The translations under genes were made by a program, and so were the position numbers. Below, in pieces: positions 36,079 through 57,329 of a DNA stretch of 64,000 nucleotides (position 1 is the stretch's first letter; each line of letters opens with the position of its first letter). Location: NCBI GenBank assembly GCA_023053685.1, contig JALIGW010000026.1, positions 982,501 to 1,046,500 on the forward strand. The letters run 5' to 3'. Below the pieces are notes generated by a model. That model did not search any database and was not told the DNA's origin. It saw only the letters and a program-made list of their open reading frames with translations. The DNA is from Diadophis punctatus similis. Its lineage: Eukaryota; Chordata; Lepidosauria; Squamata; Dipsadidae.

Positions 36079-36355
36079 ATTGTCAAAAAGAAATTGTCAA
36101 AAACAAAAAAATATAATAGGTTTTAAAAAAAGTGGAAGACATATTTTTAAAACAGTACGATAGGTCATTACAACAGTAAATATTTTTTCCCCTTTTCCCC
36201 AGCATTTTTGTGTTTTGTAAGGCAAGAAGGAACAAAATTGGACGTGGGAAAATGACTGGCTCTGGCCCCGCCCATATTTAAGCCCCACCCTCCGTCTCTT
36301 GGCACACACCCACCCCGAGCCAACAGAACGCATCCTTTGATGCAAGCTTTGGTCT

Positions 36356-36831
36356 TTTATTAACATTAATGTTGGATTAAAATCATTTTTTCTTAAGCTC
36401 TTAAACCTCACGGCCGGCTGTGAAGCTGCCTTGTTGTTACTTAGCAAAACCTTAAGCTCGGCTTCTCAATTCGATACGAACATCCGGCTAAAACCCGCCT
36501 CGTGATGTTTCAAAAGCAGAAAAATTCTGGACCGCTTCGTCTTTGGCTGCATGCATTTCCTTCTTCCTCCTGCTTCGACCTGTAGGCTTCCTTCGGTTCT
36601 TCTTCGTAGCAGCTGGCCAGATCTCCAAATCTCAAAGCTGAATCTCCAGTTATTAGGGTTAGGGTCCCCCATTCGCTCAATCCAACGCGACCCGTCAGAT
36701 TTTAGCCTTTGGTTAGAAGAGGTAAAAACAAGTCCTTCTCCTAGTCGGGTTGCTTCGGCGTCATCTCCAAAGCTTCCGTTGTGACTTAAGACCCCGGTCG
36801 GTCCAATCCGTCTCTCGAAACCCTCCTGCCA
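36356..36831 (-). other. ZDHHC12: ZDHHC12 3'UTR with AATAAA
   Basis: The minus strand carries AATAAA at 36361-36356, about 470 bases after the ZDHHC12 stop. The stretch between is free of recognisable repeats and is the likely 3'UTR. Confidence 0.6.
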
Positions 36832-39800
36832 TCACACCACCTCGCTCTCCTCTGAAGGGTAGAGCTTCTCCCAGGCCACCAGACGACAGGCGCAGAAGAA
36901 CCTCCAGAGGTTGAGCAGGACCCCCTGGTCAAAGGGGTTCTCCACCTTGCAGTGTTTCAAGTAGGAAATGCGATGGCGGGACATGAATTCCCAGGTGGTG
37001 GTGTTGCAGGAGACGAGGTAGAGGTGGGAGCCCAGCAGCAGCGTCGCAATCACGGTGCAGATGATGAGGAGGAGGAAGGAGAGGAGGAGGAGCAGGTGGC
37101 ACTGAAGCCAGAGCCAGGAAAACGACTGGAAGTTCAGGCCGGACCTTTTGAAGAGCGAGAGAGAGAGAGAGAGAAAGAGGAAAAAAGGGGAATTTGGGAA
37201 TGACTGTTGGAATATAGGTCGTGCTTGGCTTAAAACCGTTCAAAGTTACGATACTAAAAAAAAGGTGACTCATGACCGTCCTAGCATCCCTGTGATCACA
37301 TGATCAGATGCTTGGCAACTGGCATGTATGTCTGCCTGTTGCATTGACTCCAAGTCGTGTGCTACCTTTTGCGACCTTCGGACAAGCAAAGTCAATGGGG
37401 AAGCCAGATTGACTTAGCAATTGTCTGACTAACTTAACCACCGCATAACTGGCTGAGGAATTCTGGGAGCTGAAGTCCACAAGTTTAAAAGTTGCTGAGA
37501 TTGGACACCTTGCTCTAACATAAAAGCTCTGTTTGTATCCATTGGAGTGAGGGGAGACCGTGGACAGGAGCAACCTGATTTTGATGAACAATGGAAGAGA
37601 TGCCACTGTTCCCCCTTCAGACCCAGCGCAAGGGTCCCCGATGCCCGGGGGTACCTTGCCCGTTACTCACCAAGCCACCTGCAGAGCCCAGAGCAGGACG
37701 GTGAGCTGCACCCCCAAGTAGAGTACGAAAAGCGGGTGATTCCTTTCCCCGATGCAGTTTTCAATCCAAGGACAGTGATGGTCGTAGCGGCGGACGCACT
37801 GCTGGCACGCCTGGCAATGCTTGGCTCGCAAAGGTTGCTGCAAGGTGGCAAAAGGCGTTCTGTCACACTCGTTTCACCTTCACTGAAGGCCTTTCAAAAC
37901 ATAGCCTGGATGACCATCAGTCGGAGATGGCATAGCGGTGGGTTAGGGGGGGTCAGACTGGATGATCTTCAGGATCCCTTCAAACCCTGACATTCTATGG
38001 CCAAGTCCTACTCTTGACTCTGTTTTTCCCACCTGTAAATGCCTCAGCATCAGAAATCTTGGGAGGAAATTTCACCTACAAAGGAGAATATTTGTAGCTC
38101 AGGGTTGAAATGAGGGGCTCCGGGTGCTCTCCCAAGTTTGGTAGTTTTCTTGCAGACATTTCATGACCCAACTAGGGAACATCATCAGTGCTAGTGATGT
38201 TACCTAGTTTGGGTCATGAAACGTCTGCAAGAAAACCACCAAGCTCTGAGAGCACCCGGGACCCTTCAAAGTTCAATTAGGAAGCAGTGAACCAAAAAAG
38301 GTTCGCCATCACTGGTCTAGGATCTGCTTGAGCAGAGGGTTGGACTAGAAGACCTCTAAGGTCCTTTCCATCCCTCTGATTCTATGGTCTGAAGCAATTT
38401 CCCCAGGAAACCAAGGCCTACCTTCACCAGGCAGTATCCACACCGCCTGAGACGAACGTTGGGCGCTTCGGAGAACGTTTTGCCTCTCTCTTCTCCGGTC
38501 ATTGAGTCCTATCAAAATTATATCAAGTAATATTGAGCAAAAATTGAACACCCTCAGTACTTACCTATTAATTCCTACATATCTTTTTTTGAAAACACAC
38601 CTTTAAGTAAAACAGGACTAAAAAAAAAGAATACAGGTGATGTACGAGTTCCCTTCAACTTACTACATAATTGCAGTCAGCTGATTCTGGTTGTAACTCA
38701 TGACTATCATAAAACGGGTCACCCATGTGACTGATCAGATTTTACAATCTGTTCACAGTGGTCGTAAAACGAACTGCTGCAATTGTAAAGTGAGCCAATT
38801 GTTAAGTAAATTTCGCCCCATTTTAAAACGTTTCTTACCACAGTTGTTAAGTGAATCACTGCAGTTGTTAAGTGAATCTGGCTTCGCCCCCCTTGACTTT
38901 GCTTGTCACAAGCTTTCAAAAGGGGCTCACGTAACACGGCAACGGTCATAAGCATGAGTTAGTTGCCAAGAGTCTGAATTTGGATCACATGACCCATGGG
39001 GCTGCTTACAATGGTCAGAAGTGTGAAAAACGCCCCTAACTCACTTTTTTCAGTGCCGTTGCAACTTTGGTCACTAAACAAATGGTTGTAAGTTGAGTCT
39101 ACCTGTATAGACTTCGCCCTCAATTAGTGGCCACAATTGAGACTGGAAATTCGGACCCTAAGTGAAACAGTCCCTAAGTGAAGCTGTGATGGAGCTTATG
39201 ACCTGTCTTCAGTTTTCCCTCGCTTTACACGCCTGCGAAGGTCATATGTGTGAGGACTGTGTAACGCTTTGCCTCCATCGAGGGTTTCAATTTCATACCC
39301 TTTAAATTCCCAACAGCCTCCGAAGTATTCCCAGTTTTCCCTTGAGGGATCAACCCACCTTCTCGTCCCCACTGTCGTCCTCAACGTAGCCTGGATTCAT
39401 GAGTGACACAACAAAATACAGGACCACGGAAGACAGAACCAGCAAGGTGAACAAAAGAGGTTGAAGAAGTTCTCCCTGCTCCAGCTGCCTCCGGAGATCT
39501 GGAAGACAAATTGGAAATCATGATTAATAATCAAGTGGTGCCTTGGATCTTGGTGCAGGAAGAAAGCTGTTCCGAGGGAAGTTGCCTTTTGTGATTGACT
39601 GATGGTGCATTCCTAAAACAATTGTGGCACCACTACAACTCCATCGGCATTGGCAAATTCCACATCAGTCAATTGCAAAAGGTTTGGAACTGCTGACATC
39701 CTGCAAAGAAGACACTTGATCCTATCAAACGTTGACATCAAACCTCTGTTCATCCCAGATCCTTGGGAAGGTCTCAACAGGGGGGTAAAAGTGCCACATC

Positions 39801-41570
39801 CAAACATCTGTCATATTTAATTTTGAAGAAAAAGTAAAGTGAACATAGTGCTTAGTCCAAAACTGTAATTGATACGGACGAATTCTCCACTTATCTTCTA
39901 GGTAGTCATTAGGAGCTGAGATAGCGCAGTGGTTAAAAGCAGCATTGCGACCTTCAGCTGATTGTTAGTTCAGCAGTCCAGCTGTTCGAATTTCACTAGG
40001 CTCAAGGTTGACTCAGCCTTCCATCCTTTCGAGGTGGGTAAAATGAGGACCCAGATTGTTGGGGGCAATATGCTGAACTCTGTAAACCGCTTAGAGAGGG
40101 CTGGAAAGCACTATGAAGCGGTATATAAGTAAAGTGCTATTGCTATTGCTATTACTCTAACGCACCTAAATAATAAAATATTACCAACGTAAGCATAGTG
40201 TAAAAAGATTAGTGCACTGAAATAACACACTGTACCAAGACTCAGAAGATAGAGCAATAAATAGTTTATATGGCTAGATTTAATAATATGTTATAAGATT
40301 GATACTTTATTGGGGACATTTTTAATTTCTTCAAACGTCTCTCATTTTAATCACCATTCTGTATATTATTTTCTGATTTTATTAGCACTATTATAGATTT
40401 AGATTTTTTTCATCCCGCCTTTATTGGTTTTATAAACAAGGCAGCAAACAAGCTGAATAGTTCTTCCTCCTCCTGTTTTCCCGATAACGACAATCCTGCG
40501 TGAAATGTCAGCCATAAAATATTTTTTAAAAACAATGAAGATTCTTCTGTTCTAGAACAATAAGAGTGGAATCCTGGAATCTTGGCAGTATCTTGTTTCT
40601 TGAGTTGGCCTCCCTTAAAGGGCTGATGGTTTGTTTGAGAGGGTGTAACCTTCCAATTATTAGAAATAATTTCAGTTTATTCAATATAATGGCCCAAAGG
40701 CTACTCCCTCACTGTCAGGAGGCAGGATGACAGAAATATCCAGGCAGGATAAACAACCTCTTCCCCCAAACCCCCACAGCTTCAAATACCGTGGACCTCA
40801 CCCCATTCCTAAGAGGTCTGTAAGGGGCGTGCATAAGCGCACTAGGATGCCTACCGTCCCTGTCCTAACAACCCCATGTATCTCGTAAAATATCATATAC
40901 TCAAACCATACTTGTACTTTTTATATATTCATATTAATGTTTATACTTTGTTTGTATTCATATACATGCTTGACTAAATAAATAAATAAATAAATAAATA
41001 AAATAAAACCTCAGAATCTGGAAAAGGGTCTTCGGACCTCAAATGCTGATTCGATGCTCCCACACTAGGTTCCCACAACCACTAAGCCCCCCCTTAAGCG
41101 AGGTTAAGAGAAACACGAGTGCCCCTTTCACAGAAGTGTCAGATCAGAGCCCAAACTCCCACCCCAACTCTTTTCAGCCAGGCAGGTACGAGTGTGAGAA
41201 AACTCACACACGTTTTGTCCCCCCCCCCAAAAAAGGGAGCGAGCCACACGCGTGTACTTTGCACTAATCCGTCATAAGGTTGGCACATCGCGCCGATCCT
41301 TTGACGGCAGTTCTTAAGGCTGAACTCACTTAAGGCCACTTAGGGTGGAGGGAGCAACCCGTGGTTACCTAGATCGTGGCTTACGCTCAACAAGCCACGA
41401 TTGCTCCCCTGTGGGTTTGTTTGGCGGAGACCCCCGCGATCTCCCGGGCATTCGCCCAGGGGTGTCTCACCTGTGTCGTGCAGGAAAAGCCCCACCGTGA
41501 CGCCCCAGCTGAGCCCCGTCTGCGCCGCCCGCACCGCCCACCCGCCGCCCGCCGCCGCCCCCGGCCCCAT
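36832..41570 (-). CDS. ZDHHC12: ZDHHC12, DHHC palmitoyltransferase, complete, 5 exons
   Basis: Membrane S-acyltransferase that palmitoylates protein cysteines in the Golgi/ER. Minus-strand exons in coding order: 41570-41471, 39498-39359, 38508-38422, 37837-37671, 37144-36832 (TGA). The sum is 807 nt, 268 aa, against 267 in human. TM1 is in exon 1 ([13 protein letters not shown]). TM2 is in exon 2 ([19 protein letters not shown]), followed by MNPGYV (DPG-like, Asn for Asp). The cysteine-rich domain spans exons 3-4: RRCGYCLVK, then KHCQACQQC and [18 protein letters not shown] with the catalytic DHHC. TM3 follows. TM4 is in exon 5, then NTTTWEF (the TTxE motif), ending EESEVV. The start ATG lies inside a CpG island and the next exon joins in phase (HDT|D). 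It converges with PKN3; the 3' ends of the coding regions are 3.6 kb apart. A minus-strand AATAAA is at 36361-36356. Confidence 0.97.
37213..37445 (-). repeat. MITE-A copy (partial)
   Basis: TAGGTCGTGCTTGGCTTAAAA, then AAGCAAAGTCAATGGGGAAG and TGTCTGACTAACTTAACC. Followed by a MITE-B arm at 37448-37520. Lies in ZDHHC12 intron 4. Confidence 0.7.
37890..38000 (+). repeat. CR1-like tail
   Basis: GGTCAGACTGGATGATCTTC, then CCCTTCAAACCCTGACATTC. Confidence 0.6.
38098..38285. repeat. Palindromic Penelope-like tail
   Basis: GGTGCTCTCCCAAGTTTGG...TTTCTTGCAGACATTTCATG on the left is mirrored by CATGAAACGTCTGCAAGAAAA-CCACC...GAGCACC on the right. The right arm matches the 3' end of the Penelope-like remnant at 56020-56095. 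Confidence 0.65.
38297..38395 (+). repeat. MITE-C end plus CR1 tail
   Basis: AGGTTCGCCATCACTGG is the right terminus of MITE-C. It is followed by the CR1 tail GTTGGACTAGAAGACCTCTAA. This is the same nesting order as at 4.6 kb. Confidence 0.6.
38633..39108 (+). repeat. MITE-A, long copy
   Basis: ACAGGTGATGTACGAGTTCC start and GTAAGTTGAGTCTACCTGTA end. Part of the interior appears twice (AAGTGAGCCAATTGTTAAG and AAGTGAATCACTGCAGTTG), which makes it longer than the 390-bp norm. Lies in ZDHHC12 intron 2. Confidence 0.75.
39911..40157 (+). mobile_element. Sauria-type tRNA-derived SINE
   Basis: A-box-like GATAGCGCAGTGGTTAAAAG, B-box-like TGTTCGAATTTC, then AAGGTTGACTCAGCCTTCC and CCGCTTAGAGAGGGCTGG, ending in (GCTATT)n. 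This head and tail are characteristic of the squamate SINE family. Lies in ZDHHC12 intron 1. Confidence 0.85.
40775..41010 (+). repeat. LINE 3' tail (same family as 46835-47470)
   Basis: GTGGACCTCACCCCATTCCT, then GTGCATAAGCGCACTAGG and GCCTACCGTCCCTGTCCTA. Ends in (AAATA)n at 40977-41003. Confidence 0.8.
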
Positions 41571-41835
41571 CCTCCCCGCCGACCTGCGGCTACCAAGTTA
41601 GCCAAAGCGGAAGCGCGGAGGCCCCGCCCCCGCCGGCGGGAGGACGGGATTGGCGGGCCAGGAGACAGAGAAAAGGCGTGTCTGGGGACGCCGCGCGCTG
41701 ATTGGCTGGGGCAGCTCGAAATGTTGCAAGTTCGCCCGACGGAGGGGCGGGGGGGGGAGCGATCGGGTGGACTTCGACTTCTATAATCCCCCGCGGGCGA
41801 GGATTATGGGAGTGGGCATCCTCCGCAGTGGGGAG
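41400..41835 (-). promoter_or_regulatory. ZDHHC12: CpG island / ZDHHC12 promoter
   Basis: A GC-rich, CpG-rich block covers ZDHHC12 exon 1 (ATG at 41570) and about 260 bases upstream. Motifs resembling ACTATAATCCC / GATTATGGGAGT flank 41780-41815, similar to ZNF143-type core promoter elements. Confidence 0.75.
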
Positions 41836-41974
41836 AGGAGCCCACCTCACAGGGTTGTTGTTGTTGTGGGAAAACAGGAGGAAGAAGCATTAAGTAGGTT
41901 GGCTGTCTTGAGTTACCAATGGTGTAATAAAGGTGGGATTAAAAATAAAAATTCGCCATCAAGGGTTCACAAAA

Positions 41975-42100
41975 TAATAATAATAACAGAGTTGGAAGGG
42001 ACCTTGGAGGTCTTCTAGTCCAACCCCCTGCTTACACAGGAAACCCTACAAAAATGTTGTCCTACCATCAGGAACTGGTAAGGGGATCTTCGAGCTCATC
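41975..42100 (-). repeat. CR1 tail (reverse)
   Basis: AACAGAGTTGGAAGGGACCTT and CTTCTAGTCCAACCCCCTGC, upstream of ZDHHC12. Confidence 0.75.
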
Positions 42101-43317
42101 TAGTCCAACCCCACTGAATGCAAAGAGAATGATGAGCTCATTCCTTGCACAAAACACACTGGCCATCTCAACAGAGTGGGGTTTTTTCACTCTTTCCAGA
42201 AATGTGATGCAGAACGCCCATCCCCAAATGGTGTTTTGGAAACACACTGGAGATCATTTGCACTCCCGGAGTTGTTCAGAAGTCAAATAAAAACACAGCA
42301 TGGTTGTAATTTCAAATAATTTTCTGCTAAGCCCAATTCGCTTCCACATGCCATCCACACCTTCCCATTTCCCATCCCTTAAAAAGCCCCTGGAGAAATT
42401 TGACTTTTTATCCGCAAAATTCTGAAGTATTTTTAGAGTAACCCAAGGACTCTTCTCAACAGACATAACAAACCATCCACTGCACTTGGCAAAAAGGAAG
42501 TGCCCTCCCTCCATTTGATCTGCCCTGCTCTCCTCCAGCCACACCAAAATCAGGGAGAAAAATCTCTTAACTCCTTCATCCTTGGTAAAAATTAAGTTTT
42601 ATTTTAAAGGTAAAATATATTGGTGAAAGACCAACTTTCCTTGCAGATAAATTGAGAAGATTGTATTATATACGAACCAACGTATTCACGATGAGCCCAA
42701 GAGAAGAATAATTATTTTCCTTGTTTATTGATGACATATAACAGCAAACGGAAGAATTAATAACTGTCCAGAATAAAAATCTTCGCGTCACAGATATACA
42801 GGACCAAGGAAAGGCTCTTCAAATGGAGAGGATGGGAAAATTAGCTTAGTTAAATTTACAAAGGATTTTCAACAGCTCTCTTTCCACATTTCTGATACAG
42901 CATCAGCAGCAGCGGAAGCTAAAACTCCAAAGAGCAAATGATAAAGCGTTCTCTTTATGACTTCCCCCGTCTCTCTTAAGCAGCTCCGGTCCTTTCCCAT
43001 CCTTCCTTCTGAAAACAAGGAAATAAAAGACCACCTCCTCCTGGAAGATCTAACAAGTCCACACCTTAAGATGCATTTTTCCAGGCCAAGGAAAAGTCAG
43101 GATTTTTTTCTTCTTCTAAAAATCAATCACAGTCTGCCTTTTTTCTGGACTCGGAGGAAGACGCACTAATAATTCTCCTTTTTTAGGTCCTCACGGAGCC
43201 AGGTTTCCTTATTTTATTTATTCAATTTGTTTGCTGACCATCTTGCCGCGAGGCAACTCTGGGCGGCTTACAAACATTAAGCCAGGTTGTTCCTTCGGCC
43301 AACTGGCACCCAACTAA

Positions 43318-43445
43318 TGTAGTGTTTCTCAACCGTGGCCGATTGAAGGTGAGTGGACTTCAACTCCCAGAATTCTCAGCGATGGCTATGCTGACTGGAA
43401 TTCTGGGACTTGGAGTCCACCTATCTGGGAAATTGCCATCCCTGA
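43318..43445. repeat. MITE-B copy
   Basis: TGTTTCTCAACCGTGGCCG, CTTCAACTCCCAGAATTC and the inverted partner GAATTCTGGGACTTGGAGTCC. Confidence 0.65.
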
Positions 43446-44339
43446 ACTAATGGCTCAAATTCCCTTTATCAATAATCAATCGATTCCTTCTGCCTTGCAC
43501 TCATGAGAAGGTTTAACCATGAATCTTGCTCTAATAAGGAATAATAATATCTACAGGTAGCGTCTATCTATCCAGAAGGAACAAAAATAGATAAATTGAT
43601 AAACTGATAAATTTGAGGGCACGATTGGGAGAACTGCATGAAAAAGAGGATTTTGGGATGGATTTTCTATGCCAGATGTTTTGACTCCAGTCAAAGGAAG
43701 ACTCAGCTTACATCCACTCAAAATGTCATAAACTACCTCAGGAATTTGCGAATATCTTCCAAGTCTGATCCCATGGCAGTTGCGGAGGAGAGCTGGAGTA
43801 TGCAAATATATTGGGCTTCCTTAAGATCATCTATGCTTTTTGGCTCGCTGAGCCAACAATCCTCCACAACCTTGTTCCCCAATTTGGTGCCAACCAGTTA
43901 TGTGGGACAGCAGTACCCATCATGCTTTCCAGGCCAGATATTATTTTAAAAACTTCCTATTTAGGTATTATTCCAATTTCTTGGCTATTCTAACTCCCAA
44001 AACAGCCGAAGTGCCTTCCTAGGAAAAGAACTTGAAATAGAGAAATTGGGAACTATTTTAGCACCATGTTCTAGTCAGAAGTTTGGGTTATGTAGAGCAA
44101 ATCTGAGATTTGCTGGGGGAAGGTCCGGCTTTGCAGTTGGCACAGCCTAAATTTATTTATTCAGGAAGGCCTGTGTGTTGATTTGAAATAAAACGCAGGC
44201 TAGTCAGGGACTTTTTTTTTTTTGAAGCTTGTTTGAAGGCCACACACTGCAAAGAGTGGAAACCTGTCCGTTTCCTTTTCACTTCCCCAACCTCTCCTGT
44301 CTGTCTTTAATTAGAAACCCATCAATAAAAGAGAACATT

Positions 44340-44565
44340 TAAAACTCAGGGTTGAAATGAGGGGGTCCTTGGTGCTCCCTGAGGCTTGGCTGTTTTCCTG
44401 CAGACGTTTCATTACCCAAACTAGATAACACCTTCCGTGCTGGAAGGAGGAGAGAGCAAACCCACTCCCTTCTAGCCTTGATGATGTTACTTAGTTGGGT
44501 GATGAAACGTCTGCAAGAAAACAGCTGAGAGAGCAACCAAGGACCCTTCAAAAACTCTGGTACTT
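44340..44565. repeat. Palindromic Penelope-like tail
   Basis: Same design as 38098-38285: TTTTCCTGCAGACGTTTCAT on the left, GATGAAACGTCTGCAAGAAA on the right, with about 80 extra bases in the centre. Confidence 0.65.
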
Positions 44566-45418
44566 TTTTTCCCCAAAGCATTTTGCACATTCAGCTTATC
44601 CAAAGTAGCAGCAGCTACAGCAGCATTAATGCTATGATTTAAAATGTGTCCGTCACTAAATGGACAAGCAGGTAAAAACTGGCCAGGCTACACTGTCGAC
44701 AGACTCACCATCTGCTCCATCAAGAGAGAAATCTCATTTTGGGCAGAGGGAATAGGTGGTCCTGCAACCTTCGGAACTGCAGTTTTTAACTTGCCAGAGA
44801 TATAAGCAATTCATTTTCACAATGGTCTGCATTCCTCTGTGGAACCCCCACACACAAGATTTAAGGCCAGGTTTAGAGGTACACCTGGGACTAAACCCAG
44901 GGCCTCCTGCCCCATACTGCCCTCCCTCTGCCAGGCCATCTCTTTTGCTAGCTTCTCTTTGCCAGGAGCTCAAATCAAAGGCAGCAGAGCAAACGGGAAC
45001 TCGGACATTCACTGCTGCATCTAATTCTCCAGCACGCTGTACAATTGAAGGAATTCTAGTTGATTATGTACCTACCTCAATATTAACCGGCCCAAATTTC
45101 TTCGCTGCTTTTGCAAGGAAATGGGGGAAGATTTCGAAAGAGAGCAAGGCCGCCCGTTCTTCCTTAGTGTTCCGATCGGAGCGCTCCGAGGCCTTTCAGG
45201 TGGGTTTGACAGCACCCATAATCCCCAACCCCGTAGTCCTTCTTGGCCTGGGATGAGCAGCTTCGCCGTGCCTAAATCTTTTAGCCCCCGGGGCATTGCA
45301 AAAGGGGAAGCGACCCTCGGCCGAAGGGCTGCACTGTGATTCCCAAGGAGATCTTCTTGCTCTGTCAAAAAGCTCCACAGATACACAACAGCATGGATTT
45401 TCGTTTCATACAGTCATG

Positions 45419-45419
<1 letters not shown>

Positions 45420-45451
<32 letters not shown>
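45420..45451. repeat. (AC)16 microsatellite
   Basis: Perfect dinucleotide run downstream of ZER1. Confidence 0.95.
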
Positions 45452-45455
<4 letters not shown>

Positions 45456-45801
45456 CGAAAACACCAATCAGTACTTTTTAAACACCCTCCCCCCCTTTCC
45501 TATCTCAAACTCCACCTTTAAAGGGAAGCAATTGTAGTGTGCAAAAAAAAATGGTCCCTCAGAGACAACTGCTCAGGTGTGATTTGTCTAAAAAAAAACA
45601 TTCCCCCCCCCTCCGTTTCCTGAGCCTCTCTCGTCTTCCTAGCAATGTCCAGGTACGCACACTTCCAACACACCCCAGCACGCACTAAGGGCTTCTTCCG
45701 ACAGCTAAGCTGGTGGTGAGAAGAGACAGTCCAACCTATGTACAGGTGAATTGGAGGGGAGGCAGGCGCAGGTGGCTGCACCTGGGACTCCACGCCTGGC
45801 T

Positions 45802-54976
<9,175 letters not shown>

Positions 54977-55130
54977 CTTGGGGCAGTGGAGGATGGGAAA
55001 AGGGGAAGGGAGAATGTGAAGTCAACTTAGCGATTCCTCTTCTGGGGTTTTCCTGGAATAGATTTCTAAGTGTACTTTGAAGTATATTTCCAGGCAGCTA
55101 TGGTCAAAAGCAAAAAGAGAATGTTAAAAT

Positions 55131-55200
55131 ACAGGTACTCTACTCACAACAGTTCACAGTGACCATTTGAAGTCATAACAACACTGAAAAAACCAAAGTA
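55131..55200 (-). repeat. MITE-A fragment
   Basis: ACAGGTACTCTACTCACAACA and GTTCACAGTGACCATTTGAAG, then ACACTGAAAAAACC. Confidence 0.5.
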
Positions 55201-55219
55201 ACAATTCAGCCTCCCACAA

Positions 55220-56100
55220 GAGAAACTGTGGAAGGACATTTTTCAGATGAGTGCAAACTCACTGCCGCAACCTAGAACACCAGAAAAAAGAAATAGACTA
55301 ATTATACAACATCCTCCAACACAATGAATGTCCACGTGACTTTATCAAAATGTGCCTGACCACACAACCCACTACAGCACGGCCGACACAAGATGTGAAA
55401 AGGGTAACACTAGCAAACTTCAAAAACGTCTCAGAAACATCCACCAGACTATTACAACCACATGGCATCAACCACAGTACACAAACCAACTAAAGCTCTC
55501 CAAAACAGCTTAAGTAAACCAAAAGACCAAAAGCCCCCCCCCCCAAAAAAAATTTTGAGCCCAAAATTTATGTATGTAGGACAGACAGGCAGAAGACTAG
55601 CAGATCACATCCATGAACACCAACTAGCGGTCAGAAGAAATGATGAAAAACTCCTTAATCTCACAATGCAAGGACGGACTCAACCATAGTTTCATAACAG
55701 AAACTGTGAACATTCTAGACCAAGCAAATCCAAAAATCCTAGAGAATTCTGAGAAGACTGGCACTCAAGAGAAATCAGCTATCAACAGGCACATAGAGAT
55801 AAACCACATTTACCCACCATTCAAGAGGCAATCGAAAAGCAAAGGAAACAGAAAGAGAAGAATGCATGCTCTCTAGCAAACAGCCAGATAAGCAGGGATT
55901 AACACCAGACAAACAATCAAGCAGAAAACCATACTTTAATCAGAGAAAATATCAAGGAGAAAACAACAGCCCTACCAAGCTATTGCATAAAAAGGGGAGC
56001 CAAAACCACACTGACTAGCACTGATGTTACCTAGGATAACAAAACATTTGCAAGCGAAGAACCAAGCTCAGAAGCACCAAGGACACCACAGTTTCAAATT
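55220..56100 (+). mobile_element. Penelope-like retroelement, C-terminal GIY-YIG region, decayed
   Basis: Frame 1 (about 55556-55640) reads KFMYVGQTGRRLADHIHEHQ, then LAVRRNDEK. Frame 2 (55640-55876) reads SLISQCKDGLNHSFITETVN, ILDQANPKILENS and SAINRHIEINHIYPPFKRQS. YVGQTGR...H is the diagnostic first part of the Penelope GIY-YIG endonuclease. At least one frameshift separates the two parts. The 3' end GATGTTACCTAGGATAACAA, then AACCAAGCTCAGAAGCACC, resembles the palindromic tails elsewhere in the window. Confidence 0.75.
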
Positions 56101-56567
56101 TGTATGATATGAATTCAGGGAGCTGAATTTTAATTAATACAACACCATAGCATAAAAGAAAAAAAAGGGATTTTGTATGCTGCGTGAAGCGATCCTTAGC
56201 GTTAAATGGGACTATGATCATTGCTTCCAAAAGTGGCTTTTACGGGTCATTAATCACAGCAAAACAAGCAGAAAGTTAAAAACTCACATAAAATTCTGAT
56301 GATTATCAAGGCTGCCTTTTAAGTTAAGGATACAGAGAATCATTTTGTTAAAAGAAAACGTAAAATGAATTTATATTGGGTGTTCTACATCAATTCTCCC
56401 AGCCGAAGGGCCAATATCACAAGATAATAACAAGGCAAGTTGTGCCAAATATAAACTCCAACATCTCAAAGAGGATTCTGTGGATGATGTTGAACTAGGA
56501 AAAATGAATTCAACCTCTCCATCTAATCCAGTTCCCACCCCCCAAAACTTGGCAATTTATCAGGTTA

Positions 56568-56770
56568 ACTGAATAACAGAGTTAGAAGGGACTTTGGAGG
56601 TCTTCTAGTCCAACCGCCTGATCAAGCAGGAAACCCTATACCGTTTCAGACAAATGGTTGTCCAGTCTCTTCTTAAAAATTTCCAGCGTTGGAGCATTCA
56701 CAACTTCTGGAGGCAAGTTGTTCCACTGATTAGTTGTTCTGTCAGGAAATTTCTCCTTTAAGGAGAGGCT
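56568..56770 (-). repeat. CR1 3' end (reverse)
   Basis: AACAGAGTTAGAAGGGACTTT through GTTCCACTGATTAGTTGTTC. Followed by a MITE-B arm to 56845. Confidence 0.8.
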
Positions 56771-57164
56771 GGGGAGGGCCAACTTTAAGAGGGGTGGGCT
56801 TCAACACCCAGGATTCCCGAGACAGTTGAAAAACACTGATCGAACCCATCTCACTGGGTTACAAGGATGAACACCTTCACTTTCAATATTTTTATAAGCA
56901 CAGAGAGGTGGGTTGCTGTTTTTTAATTTTCAGTTTTCCTCCTTGATGAATTGATCTCCCATTTAAAAGTCCTGTTTTTCTAGATTACTGCCATGGTCTT
57001 GGTTTGTTAAGAATTCTGGAGGAACAAAGCCACCTAAAGACTCCCCCCCCTTTAAAGGGGCGGATCTGAAGAAGGATCCACCCCATGCATTCAATATCAA
57101 CTGTCACTGAAGGATCTCACCGGAGGGTCTCAAGGGTGCTGGGTTTTTTTTTCTTTTCCAAAAG

Positions 57165-57265
57165 GCAACTGGACTGAAAACAAAACCCAGCTGCCTTTTG
57201 AAGGGGATGGAGGGGAAAAGCACCTTCGGGACCACCATGATCTGGATGATTGAGAATCTCCAGAA
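57165..57265 (-). repeat. Penelope-like tail fragment
   Basis: CAGCTGCCTTTTGAAGGGGA and GGACCACCATGATCTGGATG correspond to the outer part of 52808-53045. Confidence 0.55.
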
Positions 57266-57329
57266 AGATCCCACCAGATCCCTTCCAGCCCTGCCAGCAA
57301 GAGAGACCAGATCTGCTTCTCCTTCGGGC

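Larger units (their letters stand above)
33235..36355. other. PKN3 3'UTR and PKN3-ZDHHC12 convergent intergenic region
   Basis: After the PKN3 stop lie a perfect hairpin MITE (33417-33545) and two related MITE copies (34125-34362). Unique-looking sequence follows to about 35000, where ATTAAA (about 34968) could be a PKN3 polyadenylation signal. Then come MITE-A copies at 35219-35603 and 36004-36078. No exon was found. The exact end of the PKN3 UTR is unknown. Confidence 0.5.
41836..45801. other. ZDHHC12-ZER1 intergenic region, including the possible ZER1 3'UTR
   Basis: Holds a reversed CR1 tail (41975-42100), a MITE-B copy (43318-43445), a palindromic Penelope-like tail (44340-44565) and an (AC)n run (45420-45451). 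ZER1 3'UTR presumably occupies the right part; a minus-strand AATAAA lies near 44158-44153. The stretch 42540-43200 has no recognised repeat and no recognised gene. Confidence 0.5.

Noticed and set aside
36650..36672. Short telomere-like TTAGGGTTAGGG
   Set aside because: Only two units; expected by chance or from minor slippage.
39911..39995. Possible tRNA gene
   Set aside because: A- and B-box-like words are present, but they belong to the Sauria-type SINE head. The cloverleaf is degraded and the SINE body follows.
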